Source: Balanoglossus misakiensis
Lineage: Eukaryota > Hemichordata
Assembly: GCA_040954595.2 (NCBI GenBank)
Contig: CM082585.2
Coordinates: 8,184,001 to 8,248,000 of the forward strand
Direction of reading: 5' to 3'
DNA length: 64,000 bases
Part shown: positions 1-31,799 of the stretch, piece by piece
Layout of the letters: every line of letters starts with the position of its first letter
Numbering within the stretch: the stretch's first letter is position 1
Translations under genes and position numbers: made by a program
The notes under the pieces: model-generated
The model's input: the letters and a program-made list of their open reading frames with translations, nothing else
What the model was told of the DNA's origin: nothing
Databases searched by the model: none

Positions 1-471
1 ACCCTGACAGTGCAGTGAAATCACAACAAACTAAACAATATTGACCAATTACTGCAATTATGACAATTAATTGAATGTCAAGGATTGATATTTTGTTTAA
101 GCTTTTAAAGTTTGAAATATTGCAAGTAGTGACAACTGGGCATTACTTTTCTATATAAAATAAAAAAACACAGTTTGGTGATTATTACATTAGGCTTTCT
201 GGATAGACTTTTGTGCTATTTCAGTTAGTGTTTTAGAAGTTAACAGTCGAAAAGAAATAGAAGTGGATAGTTTGCACCAGGCCAATCGTGTTCAATTTCT
301 CAGAGAAACCAATAATAACATGAAATTGCATCTTACATGCCACAGTGCCAGGTAATTGCTGTACATCTAGTTGTAAACAAGCAAATATGCAAAAAAATCT
401 ACATTAGTTATGATCCATAACATTTAATCATTATAATATTCATGTGTGGATGGGTAAGATGAATATCCTTC

Positions 472-640
472 ATTATATTATACCAGTATATTGATGGTGT
501 AAATCACGCTATTTGATTAGTCGATACACGACACGTGACCGTGATATATTAGCCATATACCACAGTCATATATCATAGTCAAAGAAAATGCCTTTTTAAA
601 ATGTTTTATGCAAAGTTTCAATATACTGGCATAATATAAT
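472..640. mobile_element. Short element with 22-bp terminal inverted repeats
   Basis: The 22 bp at 472-493 (core ACCAGTATATTG) are the reverse complement of 619-640 with one mismatch. The 125-bp interior has no open frame of note. It abuts the foldback at 642, so one may have inserted into the edge of the other. Confidence 0.6.
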
Positions 641-641
641 A

Positions 642-782
642 GCAATAAAACACCCCCAGCCATGGTATACCACTCGATTTTGACCAGTTCAACTCCATAT
701 ACGCACTCGCTATCGCTCGTGCGTATATGTCGTGAACTGGTCAAAATCTCGTGGTATACCATGGCTGGGGGTGTTTTATTGC
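642..782. mobile_element. Long near-perfect foldback (hairpin) element
   Basis: The outer 32 bp (642-673) are the exact reverse complement of 751-782. After a 2-bp mismatch, 676-691 pairs exactly with 733-748, and 696-706 pairs with 719-729 around a 12-bp loop. About 59 of 64 arm bases pair. The outer end reads GCAATAAAACACCCCC. No coding capacity is visible. This is the shape of a foldback MITE; the arms' identity suggests recent origin. Confidence 0.8.
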
Positions 783-3700
783 TTAATGGATGGATGGATG
801 AAAATGATTGCACAGACACATCAAAGTGTACAGCATTGAAGCTGCTTTCGTCAGTTTTTTCAAGTAGCTATAGGATCTTGCATTGAACTACGCATCTATA
901 CAGCAGCAACAAAAGAAGGCCAATTCATAAAACAAAATAATGCATGTGAAAGTTCCACCATCTGAGTCTTTTGTTTCTACACACTGCTTTGCTTCAGCAC
1001 AGATCATAAAAAGTTTTAAACAGAGAAAAAAGGAAAAGAAAGATGAAACAGAATATTTTGAAAGCATTGTTAGTCACCAAGAATCATTTTTAAGATTTTA
1101 GTACTGGAAAATTTATTTTTATTCTCTGGGCTAATTTTTGTTTCCTGCCAGGAAGTTATGTTGTCCTCTTTCATGAAACAAGCTGATTTATCAGGAGAAC
1201 TTGGTCAATGTACAATTGAGCATGTTTCAGTGAAAAGAACAACATAAATAACCGGTCAATGAAACAAAAATAACCTTAGTATAATTATCACTTTTAATAT
1301 ATCTTTCTACAATCATTTTCTATCTTATTATATACTATACTATACTATTCTATACATATATACATGTATTCAACATGGTTCAAATACTACACTATACCAT
1401 AACTGTTAGCGCAAATTAAAATGTGAGCTACAATCAACACACACAATGAGCATGAACAAGCATGCTGATGCAAGATGTTAGGGCAAAAAGCAGGAAGATT
1501 TAGGATAGGATATATGGTTTCAGTTGAGTTAACACGTAAGTACACATACACAATAACACCTTAACACACAATAGCAGTAACACCCATTTAGCACAAAATT
1601 TGAAAGTAATGTGGATTTCATAACATTTAGTTTTTAGTGTATTTTTTTCTGGAATTCAGAAACGATTCTACCGAAACGCTTAGATGCTATTAGTCTTCTA
1701 TGTACGAAACATCTGAGTTTGAAATCCACAGTACTCTCATAAACAACTATATGGAAGTATGTCACCGGTTTACCTATGAGTTGTGCATGGGAGTGGGATA
1801 TAAGTAGCCGACCCGATCTCTTTGTAAATGAAAGCACTAAGGGCTTAGAATATCGGCTGCCATGAGCCAGCTTCTGGTACTATGGGTAAAAAATGACACA
1901 CAGAGAAACGGTAAACAATGAGAGAAGCATGAAGGCATTGAAAAATCGCATGCTCCCCACACAAGTGGTCACATGCTGATCACATGATTTCCATTCAAGG
2001 TCACATGGCAGCTGCTGATCTAAAAAAAAGAAGAAGTAAAGATAGACGGATACAGGGGGAAAGAGAGACAATGTTGATATATGTACCTGAATCAATGAAT
2101 GTTGACGTGACGTGAAACCACAATATACCGGGTGTGTCATGACTTATTTTTGGCGGAAAAGTTGAAAACTTGCAAAGCAACTCAATTCGGCAAGCAACAA
2201 ACCATGGTGGCGTGTTTCCAACAGGCAATTTTTTTTCAAACAGAGCCACACACTTGCATGACATTTCTTCCATGGCGTTCATTAGTATTTTTGCAAAACA
2301 TTATATGTGCCCATGTTAGACCATGCAATTTGCTGGCATTGCTGTTTTGTGGCAACCACCTAGCCATGTCCGCAAAAGATGTTCTGAAACAGCGAAGCCT
2401 GTTTATGAACAAGAAATAGACGGTTCACCTTTTTGGCAAGTACTCAGAACTTCAAAAGGATCCAAATAGGTCACACGTCCAAGTCGACATATCCAAGATT
2501 AGCAAATTTCATTCTCTACAAAAAAAATTCCACCAAACAAGCATCATGTGAGAGCCAGAAAATTAACACACAGAGAGTTCCCTCAAGTTTTCAACTTTTC
2601 CTAACAGGCTTGGATTGTCTTTACCCTCTGACCCCTGACCTCTCACCTGTCACTACAGGCCCCAATGCAGATAGTTCAGCCTCAACTGGTACATGGAGAT
2701 GGACTAGTTTCTGGTACTATGGACAGTTTGCATAAGAGAAGGTCAATAACAAAATCACAAACTAAAAAATATCAACTAGTGACTGGCTTTGGAGAGAAGA
2801 TAGAGAAGAGACAAGAGGTTTTTAAGAGCAGAAAAGAGATCACTTTGTATAAAATACCAAGAGATGAAAAATATCACAACACTATAAGTTATACTTCAAG
2901 CTACAGTATGGGGATGCAAATTAATGGTTTGTTGAATACATTAACTGTCAAAAACTACAACCAGGTACACCTTTTTTCAGGAGAAAAAAGTTCTACTTAA
3001 TCAGCATGCCATATAAAAATGAATGAATTACTAAAAAAGCTTTTCCCCTGTTATCACTGAAAAAACTAACAATACAGATCTAAGCTAATACACATATCCA
3101 CCAAATTTTAAACAGTGCTGGTTGCTATGGTTATGAAAATCACCTGGGAAAGAACATGTTTCTATGTAGGCAATATTTGTAAGGTAATGAAAGACCAGAA
3201 ATAATCTGGCATGACATTGGATGGGCGATGTGTCTCACTACAGTGAGATAAAGATTTCAACAGCATGTGTACCACCAGTTCGCACAATGCATTTAATAAC
3301 CCTTTAAACACAATAGTTTAGTCCAACTCCATTGTTTCAGTGGTAGAAAAAGAATCTGCACACAGGGGGCAGGGGTGTAAGGGTTGGGAAATTCACAAAA
3401 TGGTGAATATCAAAGAACTTAAACTACACGGTAGGGTGTTTTAACATGGTAGTTCTGTTACAAATGGAATCTCACGAATAACTTCTAACTCTTTTCTGAC
3501 CTAACAGTGCACAGAAAGTAATACCACATATTTCAAAACTTATATCACCTAACGTCAGTTTGACCAAGCTTAACACATTAAGGCACTTGCCAGAAAAGAC
3601 TACTACAACATGCATTTCATTTCCACACATCTTGAAAGTTTATTTGATGATCCTAATTCACATTTCCATTGTTTAGTTTTTATAACTAATAATATAAAAC

Positions 3701-4776
3701 TAGTGGTTTCAATTCTTAGAATAGAGATGGAGATATGTTTTGAGACAGTGTGTGAGACAAGAAAGTAGCCGGGCACAGGCCATGGTGTTTTCATACAAAT
3801 GTGTGCGTACATGTATCTACAACAAGTACAAACTGTCACAGCTGGTCGCATGCCGAGTTCAGCCAGGAATTTTGACTAGTGACCGGCTATTATCTCCCTC
3901 ACTAATAAGAATCCTTAATCATTACTTCAATACGTCTGCAACAACATACAAAGGCATGTGTCTTATCTCAAGATGTTTTATCTGTGTGAATCGACAGCCA
4001 TACTATTCTGAAATGAGATACAATACAAACAGGAATATTGTTACAAAAAAAAATATCCAAAAAGAAATCATACTTCAAATCTTTATAATTCCCTAATGTA
4101 AAGATTCTCATCGAGTTCACACTCTTAATATTGAGGTCATCTCAAGATATTTATCAATGTATAACTTGTGTCATTAAAATTAATAAAAATGTATTTATAT
4201 TTTTCTTCTATTTTGACATAAAACATTTGTCACAGTACTGTAGTCTAGTTTGACTATTCATCAATGCCCCCACTACTGTATTTTTCACTATTTTTTCTTA
4301 ATAACATGACAATCACAAATTTTAGAAAAGCAAACATACGAAATGAAACCCGAACAAATTCTTTGTTAACAAACGTCAAATTGAAGAAACATATCAAAAT
4401 CAAAATGACATCAAGATCTATTTTGGTTTAAACGTCAAAATATAAATTCAAATTCCCATATAAAAATACAAGAAAGTTGTCAATTCTTTTCTATCTCCTA
4501 CCAAACCATTGTATCAAAATTTCTAATTAAATTAATCCATTTAACAACTTCCACATACTTGGTAGTCCTATTTCTTGGACAGCAATGTTTCTATCACTTT
4601 CTACAAATCATTTCGTTGCTGAAGGAAATTGTTAAATTCAACACGTAAATTTCATGATTTGGTTTATCTTTTTCCTCTGTCTAGAAAATATGGCTTTCCA
4701 TGATATTTGTCTTACATATTCATGTCACAGTCGAGTTCATTTACCAGCATATTCCAAATCAAAACCTAACATACTT

Positions 4777-4782
4777 TTTATT
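4777..4782 (-). terminator. Candidate poly(A) signal of the flippase gene
   Basis: The minus strand reads AATAAA about 250 nt beyond the flippase stop codon. It is the first canonical signal I find after the stop. AT-rich DNA gives many such hexamers, so the true 3' end may lie further left. Confidence 0.4.
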
Positions 4783-5029
4783 ACCCTAAAAGTTTAAAGT
4801 GTAAGGAACTTGATAAACTCAGCTAATGCAGTAATTATAATACTGAATGACACTAACTGTAACTTTTGCTAATATATCCAAAACAGGGAGATGGCTACAA
4901 CGGCCAAACCATGTATTATACCGGTATGTACGGTTGAATGAGGTTAGTCCTGTCTCTCTGATATGTCAATATTTTTTTCAAACTTACTTTCCCTAAGTGG
5001 AATGTTTGTTATTTCAGTTGCTTACTTGT

Positions 5030-23823
<18,794 letters not shown>

Positions 23824-23985
23824 GGTCGTGTTCTCCGAAGCTCTTTACTATCAATTCTCACTACTAATTTCCACGAGTTGGTGTCCCCGCTGTATTTACC
23901 GTACGTCATTCGCACAGAGCTCGGAGCCGTGTAAACTTTGCTATGCGGCCATGTTGCTTAGTTGGCGATGAGCATTGTGGGTAAA
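23824..23985 (-). promoter_or_regulatory. Flippase 5' UTR and promoter region
   Basis: The minus strand has CCCACAATGC (23972-23981) and AACATGGCCGC (23944-23954), the latter resembling a YY1 element of the kind found just inside transcription starts. There is no TATA box, and the region is mildly CpG-rich. AACATGGCCGCATAG also forms a three-codon upstream ORF at 23941-23952. Confidence 0.45.
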
Positions 23986-24175
23986 TGGACGACACCCGAC
24001 CACGCCCCTAATCATATGCGATGACGACTAAATCACATACATGTATATTTCGCGAATCGTAAAAAAATCACGCTATATACCATTATCGGGAAATTATGTG
24101 TCAGAATTTCGGAATCGTGAGTACGTATCCAAAATCGATCCAGAGTCGTTGAATGCGATGGTTTCTCTATTTTAG

Positions 24176-24210
24176 CATAGAATAGAATAGAATACAATAC
24201 AATAGAATAA
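24176..24210 (+). repeat. (AATAG/AATAC)n microsatellite
   Basis: Pentamer units AATAG and AATAC are repeated about seven times just upstream of the flippase promoter. Confidence 0.8.
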
Positions 24211-27117
24211 ATTTATATGGTTCATTAAACAGTACTACAAGTTCACATATTTTGATGTAAATCGAAATATTTAGGCTATTAGGCCCTAAAAAATGACGCT
24301 GTTGATCACCTATGCTAATTTATCCACAATTAGCCTACCATCGGAAAATTGAGAGCTAGAAAAGCACAGATTTTCACTTGATGGCCATGAGAAAAAAAAT
24401 GCGCCACCACGCGTATATTAGAACACCTAGTGGGCACATGTAAATAACGTTAGAGATGACAGTATTTCTTCATTGTTTACGCGTGTATTTTCCGTTGCCA
24501 AGGCCTTCCTCATATATTAGAATACTAATAAAACGGAAGGGAATATATTGAAACGCTATTAGGCCTACTGAAACGCCCCCACACTGCGGAGGATTTTTTA
24601 TTTTCCGGGTAATTTTTTTCAGTGGTCCCCTCTAGTAAATTGAGGAGGAAATCTGTGGTCCCTCCTTAAATTTCCTGTTTTTTTCCACGGTCCCCCCTAA
24701 AGGATTATGATTTTTTACGTCGTCACAGGGACGGGACATACAATGTGCACTTTTGGTTTCTGCCAGTAGCTTTATTTTATGGCAAGAGAAAAAAATAAGC
24801 AGCATATTTTGAGAGTTAAAAAGCAAAAACATTTTACATTTTTCTTCTGCGGAGGGTGTTCCAATTCGTGGATGATGTCAGTAAAACGAGGTCTTCATGA
24901 AAAGTTAGTTTCTCGCGTTGAGGGCGCACCCGTGCAGACTTGACGTGTCTGTTTCGTGGTCTGTTTCAGTTTTCAGCAACATTACCTTTGCATCATTACA
25001 ACTAAAACGAGTGGAGAGTACTGGCTCAGGTCATAACTGGAGCATGGTTGCCACTGGATACCGACCAAACAAAAATGCGACGACCACACGTGACCCCACA
25101 CATCATCGGACGATGGAAATAAGAGTCACACATTCTGTAGCTAGCCTCCAATTTTCTGTCTGCATTTTGACGATAAACTCATTGTGTCAAGAATCGTACT
25201 GTATTGTGGGATATTTCACGTCCTATATGTCACACGCCAATTGGGGTTTATAAAACTTGAGATTTCACAGGCACCCGTACTTTTTGGTAGGCCGTATATT
25301 AAACGTGTATCAGATCAGAGGTGCATTACGCAAGAAACCAGGGCCTTGGAAGAAGGGGGCATGGTACGAATTCTATCAGACACAATGTTTGTATAAAACG
25401 GTGTTACATCTGACTAATTCCATTATCGTTATGTCGATTAATTCACACTGGCACTAGTATTCCTTAGAAATTTATATTTATTAAACTAACTGGTCATTAA
25501 AAGGGAAGGGGAAGGGGGGACTACTGTCCGAACAGCTACCGTATCCATGACACCTAGTGGATTCGACTTTGCCTAACGATCACTAGAGGGCGCTGAAAGA
25601 TTGGGATAATGTCTGAACAACAGACAAAAAGATGTGTAGCCTGAGAGTTTACACAATTCTCAAGTGAAAACAACTTAAGAGATTTGTAGGAAAGTAAACC
25701 GATAGTTGCCCATTAGATTGGTCCCCGGTAGAGCATATAGGAGGGGGTCTCTTCAAAAGCCCGTGTGGGTTCATCGGTATTTACGACCCAAAAAAGTACA
25801 ACTCATTTGCGAAGTTGCCCCCATAACTTCTTTAAGTCTTACATTTTTCCATTTGTCCGTGACAATAGAGAGACATTTTCCGTCTCGTGTGATCTAGGGG
25901 ACAGGTTAACAGCGGTGCTCCCTTGAGAATTGGTCAGCAAAAAAGCAAACACCTTTAGACGATGGGTGGAATGTGTCCGTTGCGTGCAGACAATACTGAT
26001 ATCCAACTGGTTCGGGTAAACAGCCAGACTTGGCAAGATAATGCGACAGGGGAAAAGTTCGAAGCCTTTTACAAGTCAATAATGTCCCAGAAGTGCAAAC
26101 TCTTGCTTTCAAAGATACAAGGACGGCCTGATCTTGCTGTTGAAGCAATGGTATAATCAGTCGACGTCTGGAATGACAAAGCGGACTCATTTGTCACACA
26201 AATGTACGGCATGTGGGTTTTTGGTGGTCAAAATTTGTCCCACGATAGTGGTAGTACCTCTGTAAAACCACCTTAGACATTTCTTACATACACCACATGA
26301 AAATGTGATGTGCTTCTAAAACTTGCTGTATATACAGTGAATGTGAGGGTTGGAACAAGTACGCTCTCTGCAGCTTATCAGTAGGCGCCGGGTTACAAAT
26401 CACGTAATCCATTGTTCAACGTTACTGAATTATATCTGGAACCGTATCAAGTAAACCCTGCCATTACATTTAGTGTTTCTATGAGCAACAGTCTGCATCA
26501 TTGAAAGGCCGGTTTGGTTCACAGAGTTGCGTGTTTCTTTCATGTGTCAGTTTCCAGACACGCAAAAAACGGTCAGTGTCCCATCTCATACATTAAGTTA
26601 TCGTTCTTAGAATCCCTTGGTGGAAAATTATGTTCACCATTGTCATGCAGTACTTTAAGTAGAAATTCAACCACGAAAACCCATCGGGAGTGAAATCTAC
26701 TGAACAACAGAGGTCACTACAGGTCACCTGTCAGTCACTGTACCAAGTCGTGTCAACAACCACAGCTCACTTGAAAAGCGAGAGAAAAAAACCTGCTCAT
26801 GCTTTCTGTAAACAAACACACGTTGTGGGAAGCCTGGTGATACTTGTAGAGTCACAGTCACTTTTCGAACCAGTGCAATGTTGACGTTTCAAGAAATCAC
26901 TATCAGAGCGACAGCAGCTGCAACTTTAGAATGATTTTTCAGATCTGAAATATTACTTTTTTTACCAATGCAAGACTAGAGAGATTTTCGCATAGACGCC
27001 CTTTGGATAAAGCGTAAACATTTTGGACAAATATACAGCTGTCTGCGATATGAGTCTCGGCAAATGGTTTAACCATGGACAACTTTTCTTGAACCGTTGT
27101 GGAAGTTGTCGATGATA

Positions 27118-27177
27118 GAACGCAGACGAGGAAATCTGAACGCAGACGACGAAATTTGAACGCAGACGACTAAATTT
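27118..27177 (+). repeat. Three tandem copies of a 20-bp unit
   Basis: The units are GAACGCAGACGACGAAATTT and variants differing at three or fewer positions. Confidence 0.9.
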
Positions 27178-30100
27178 GTCTGATATTAGAATAATCGCAG
27201 GAGGGACTGCGGAATCAGTAACTTTTCGGCGGTCACGTGAACATCGACGCTAAAGCTGAGCGATCTGTTTCTAGTGTGAAAACGGGAGAAGTTGCGACAA
27301 CAGAAGAAGACAGCGTTACCTTAATTGTTTGCAGAGAAATCACTGCAATATTATTATGGGTTAAACGCGGGCGGTGTTCACGATAAATAAACTTCACAAC
27401 GGCCCTTTTTCACTAACTTATAGTCCATTTTTGACGTTTTTGCCTGCGGCGAAAATACCGCATCCAGAGTAATGCACCGGTCACGCATCACGAATCCAAC
27501 AATGGGGGTAATTTACAAAGTTAAACACGCTCTATATTTGGTAAACTTTTTATGCCTGAAATTGGTCGAGTGTTTAATTATTAAAGAGGCAAAGTCTCCC
27601 ATTTTGCCACAACATGCACGGCCGTTAATTAATAAAAAATCTTCGAAAACAGTTTGTCATGAAATAAGCTTGTATAGGTAATCTTTCTCGCAAACTCACA
27701 GACCGCATTCAGTTATGTTGATCACCCCTATAACAACCGTTTCACAACTACTTGTGAACTCAGTGTAAAAATGTCTGAAAATTATCACTTAAATAATACT
27801 TCTGTCTCCAGCTTACATCCATCGAATGCAAAGTTATAGGCTGTCTTCTTTTAAAATATAACGGATATATAGAGACTTTTACTTTCAATTGAAAATGGGA
27901 ATCGGTTTAAAGCGGTCCTATACTAGTATTTGCGTAGATGTTTTTAGAGCGAAACCAATCTTTGTGCTTTGAGAATATATCCTATGACAACCACCCGACA
28001 ATTGCAAATAGCAACCCAGAGAAATGCAACAAATTAAATGAAATCATCACTGCGGAACAATACAAACAGTCATGACAAATGATTGCGTGATTTGGTCGAC
28101 TAAACACATACCACACACATACGCACCAAATTAAGATTTCTACGAGGTGCGCATATAAACTTAGGATCATCGGATCGACATTGAACTATTTTTGACAGAA
28201 TCTCTCAGGTGAATAAAATGTTAGCTTGTTTGTTTGGCAGTTTACAAATCGCTGTGCCACCAGATTTCTATTGATACGTCTGGTGTACAATTGTACATTC
28301 ATAACTTGTAATAAAACATTTAATTGTGCAGCAATATAATCCGTGCGTATCCAATAGAAACCAAAAGTACCTGTGGAAGTCGCGCATATATTAGTTTCCT
28401 CGCTTTTAACTTTAAAAAGTGACCCTACACGTACACTTAACGAAATTTTGAAATCGGACTTATTTTTACGTGATCTCGCGTGTTGTCTGGTAAATCCAGC
28501 CCCAATAACGATCGATGGATCGTTTACTTTTTTATGCGCAGTCATTTCAGACCGTCTTTTAGCAGTCATAACACACGCCATAAAGGGTGACAACAAAAAG
28601 ACAAAGCCCTCCGGGGTCAAACGATGATGACCTCTCTCAACAATAACTGGACTCTGACGTTGGTAACCTCTTTTTTTAAGGCTACTGCGGATTTAAGGTG
28701 ATATATTGGAGGTCACTGAACTAAGCTGGTACGCTGTGTTAGCGAGGTGTCTGGCAGCCAACCGATCATTACACTTTTCTTTGGGAAAGAATCATCAGCA
28801 AATCACGATCATTTAGTGGGCTCGCAGTCCAAAATATGATTCGATTCGCGTTCCAAGTATAATAAGAAAACGAACGATGTTAATACCCGACAAAGTTTCT
28901 GGTTTCAAGCTTTCATTGTGCATTGATTACTAGGGTTACCAGTAAATTCAATAGGGGCTTAGGGGTAGCTACCCAACGAGGCATTCGATGGCATTTTGCC
29001 AATGCGACTTGTGAAGAAAAAACATAATCAACAGCCGCGTGAACTCGTCTGCTCTCACATGAATCTTTTGCCGCCAAAACAACCACAGATCGTAGTGGGA
29101 GAAACAAATATTCGGCGAATTACGTGGGCATTGCAGGAATCGAGTCACCCCCATTTCCACAACTGCCCTGCAATGTACATGATGTAAACGATACGCCAAT
29201 TTGCAGGTCATAGGTCGGGCTAGATGCCCAAGGTCATATGAGGTCACGCTTGCTGTTTAAGGGTGTGGAGCATGTCTCCATGTTTAAGCCATCTGCTTGA
29301 GAGATTGCATAAGTGGCCACTTTGAAGTTGATTGAAGGCAAGGTTTGTGGGAATTTGGTTGGTAGGGGAAAGTTTTAATATCCACATATACATTGTCGGT
29401 ATACGCGGGTCAAGGTAATTTAATACTGTATATATGATATGCATACCACAGACTAGAGTTAGTTAAAACTAGTAAGCGACCTTCAAATAAAGGTTACTCT
29501 CAAAACAGGAGAAGCGCGCGTCGACAGGTCCCCCCAAAACGCCATCGTTTGACGAAAACCTCTTCTGTATTGACCATAGCTGTCATTATGCTAAACGTCG
29601 GGTGCATTTTAAATTTCTGCGAGCTGACAAGTTCTTTTTGTTAAGTTGGTACGTCTGGCGTGGTTGGGTACTACGCATGCGTTGGAGCATTACATTCCGG
29701 TGAGCCTATAGTGTGTCAGTTGACGTGCCCACACGCTCACATGTCGCTCCATCTAGCCGCTCAGTAATTTCCCATACCAAGGCGTTCACACGGCTTCAAA
29801 AATCGCCCAGCTGTCTAACAGCTTTCGCTACCATCTCCTTCATTGGCGGCACCGCAAGGCTTGGCTGCAATTGATGCAAGTTGAAGACAGTTTGTGGCTC
29901 ATCGGCAGGTAACGTGTTAAGAACTGTTTCTCTCTTAACAATGTGATCAAATATATGTATGCCCTGTGCGCCAGGCATTGAGTCTGACCTGACGTGTGTA
30001 CGATTTCAGGACACCAATCAAGTCCACGATTGACGCCGTTTCCCCGAAAATATATGATCAAATGTATACTAAGTAACCAATATGTTGCTATTTGAGATTG

Positions 30101-30270
30101 AGAATTTGTTACATTTGAAGGCTGACGCGTGGCGTTTTTTTTTCTCGTTTTTTAAGTCTACATATACATGTACGGCGCGGCGAGCGGCGATGGAAATCGG
30201 CAGACGCTAATTTGCATACAGACATCAAATGGTGACGAGACGAAAGCTCGACTTAAAGGCGGAACTCCCG

Positions 30271-30278
30271 TATAAAAG
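30271..30278 (+). promoter_or_regulatory. TATA box inside the TTAA element
   Basis: TATAAAAG lies 27 bp upstream of a typical start position near 30300. The first downstream ATG is at 30305 and opens a 60-codon frame of unknown function (IIDSKFRSTDDFFVSKFKKE). Confidence 0.35.
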
Positions 30279-31319
30279 CGCGAGAGCATGCGAGAGTTGG
30301 CATAATGGTGGGAGATTCAAACTCACTAACAACAGAACGGACGTTGTCCATAATAGACAGTAAATTTAGGTCTACCGATGATTTTTTTGTCTCTAAATTC
30401 AAAAAGGAGTGCATGAGTTTATTTAGCACGAAATCCGCGGTTTCTGGTGCAATACAATTTGAAAATACTTTCGAAAACCGAAGATGAAATCATTTTGTCG
30501 CCGAGATATGACCGGTATATCGGTACGATGTTCAGTTTGAATCTGCGTGATTGACATATTATGCAAATCGAAGTTGGGCACCATTGATACGTAGTGGCGT
30601 GATTGCAAAGTGTGCGAGACCTGACAATGGGGATATGATCGTACCAAATTTATCACACATGAACATGCACACATCCATAAAATCGGTAGTTCTCTTCTTG
30701 GAAATTGTGTTGGTCCTGAAAAGGACCGTTTGTATTTGTGTACCAACCGTACAAAGTGAAGAAGGGAAAGCCTCATCAGTGCAATTTATGCCCAACCTAC
30801 GAAACACCGGGTAAATTCGGGTAGAGACCACGGACTAGCCAAGACTGCCTATGTGTGGTTACACATTGCGAACAAAAACAAAATTCACAGGAGTTGACCG
30901 AATCTCCGGAAGCCGATGTGCTCATGGACACGGTGTTTACTTCGACGGCTGCTGCATCCGACAGACCGGCAGTGTCCCCCGCATCAAACTCGCCGGTAGC
31001 CGATACCACGCACGGTACTAACCCCCGCGGTCGCAGCAGGTGAACTTATGTGCCCCCGCTGGTCGATGACCGAAAGCTCGGCAGAGAAAATTGCCAGTGC
31101 TTTCTCCTGCTCTTCAGTGACCGCTATCTTGATAATTCGTGTCGACATGATAGATTCAGCTGACAACACGTTCCGCGGGTGCCTAAGAACTAGCTGGATC
31201 GCGTAAGTATAGAAATGTGTTTGCTTTTGGCGGGCGCGGGATGCCCATTTGAGGTCAATTGTTGTAACAATATATAGTGGCGTCAGAGCTTTAGCCACGC
31301 CTACATTTTATTGATTTTT

Positions 31320-31341
31320 GCTCGGTAGGGCCCTACCGAGC
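31320..31341. repeat. Perfect 22-bp palindrome
   Basis: The half-site is GCTCGGTAGGG. It stands immediately inside the right inverted repeat of the TTAA element and may be part of its subterminal structure. Confidence 0.85.
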
Positions 31342-31489
31342 GTTCCGCCTTTAAGCACACACCCACGAAACCAAATGAGGCCCCAAAACGCACAAACAGT
31401 ATTTATTACCAAATGACATTTCTTTAGGACGCGACATTTAGATATAAACGCTGCGCTGAAGGTCACAGAGAGTGTGATTAAGGTCTGAT

Positions 31490-31780
31490 CATGTTCATTT
31501 CACGCGGACGGGAGTGGGGATCGAAAAATGCCGGTATTAACGTGTGCGTCAGTCAGTCAGTGTGGCCCGGCCCTTCAAACTCGAGTGGGAGATCAAGGTC
31601 TGTTTTTGCGCGGTCAGAGTAAAAAAAACGGCGATTTCGCATGAATCTCGCGGAGATTTGCCATTTCCGATCGAAAACTGTGGTCGATTTCTCCGCGCGC
31701 GCGTATTTCATCAGGCGTCTGAAACGCGTTCTTCGTGTACGTATGCGCGCAAACGCTATGCAGTGGTAACGGACCGGTTG
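31490..31780 (+). promoter_or_regulatory. CpG-rich patch, candidate upstream promoter
   Basis: I count about 32 CpG in about 260 bp, far denser than the surrounding sequence, including a CGCGCGCGCG run. MBNL genes usually have distant non-coding first exons, so this could be an MBNL promoter, but no splice donor is certain. Confidence 0.3.
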
Positions 31781-31799
31781 ATGGGTTAGTGTATCTACA

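Larger units (their letters stand above)
1..4776. other. Flippase 3' flank, no supported gene
   Basis: This is AT-rich non-coding DNA with low-complexity runs, for example the ACTAT-type tract near 1325-1365. Short open frames lack homology, splice context or codon character. It contains the two foldback elements at 472-640 and 642-782. Confidence 0.6.
24000..30251. other. Intergenic region between the divergent genes, part 1
   Basis: No supported coding exon. A minus-strand open stretch ending at 29796 (NLHQLQPSLAVPPMKEMVAK) looks protein-like but has no clear splice context or homologue I can name. A three-unit 20-bp repeat is listed separately. Confidence 0.5.
30248..31359. mobile_element. 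Candidate TTAA-flanked DNA element, about 1.1 kb
   Basis: The left end reads TTAA then AGGCGGAAC. The right end reads GTTCCGCCT then TTAA, an exact inverted copy. TTAA target duplications are typical of piggyBac-type elements, but the inverted repeat is only 9 bp beyond TTAA. Inside the left end a TATAAAAG box precedes a 60-codon open frame. Inside the right end a perfect 22-bp palindrome with half GCTCGGTAGGG occurs. A minus-strand frame (31148-30987, ALAIFSAELSVIDQRGHI) is of unknown meaning. No transposase is recognisable, so it is non-autonomous if real. Confidence 0.45.

Noticed and set aside
517-886. Open frames across the hairpin
   Set aside because: The same palindromic DNA read from both strands; no coding signal.
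29796-29978. 60-codon minus-strand frame that looks protein-like
   Set aside because: No start or splice context that convinces, and no family recognised; mentioned only in the regional note.
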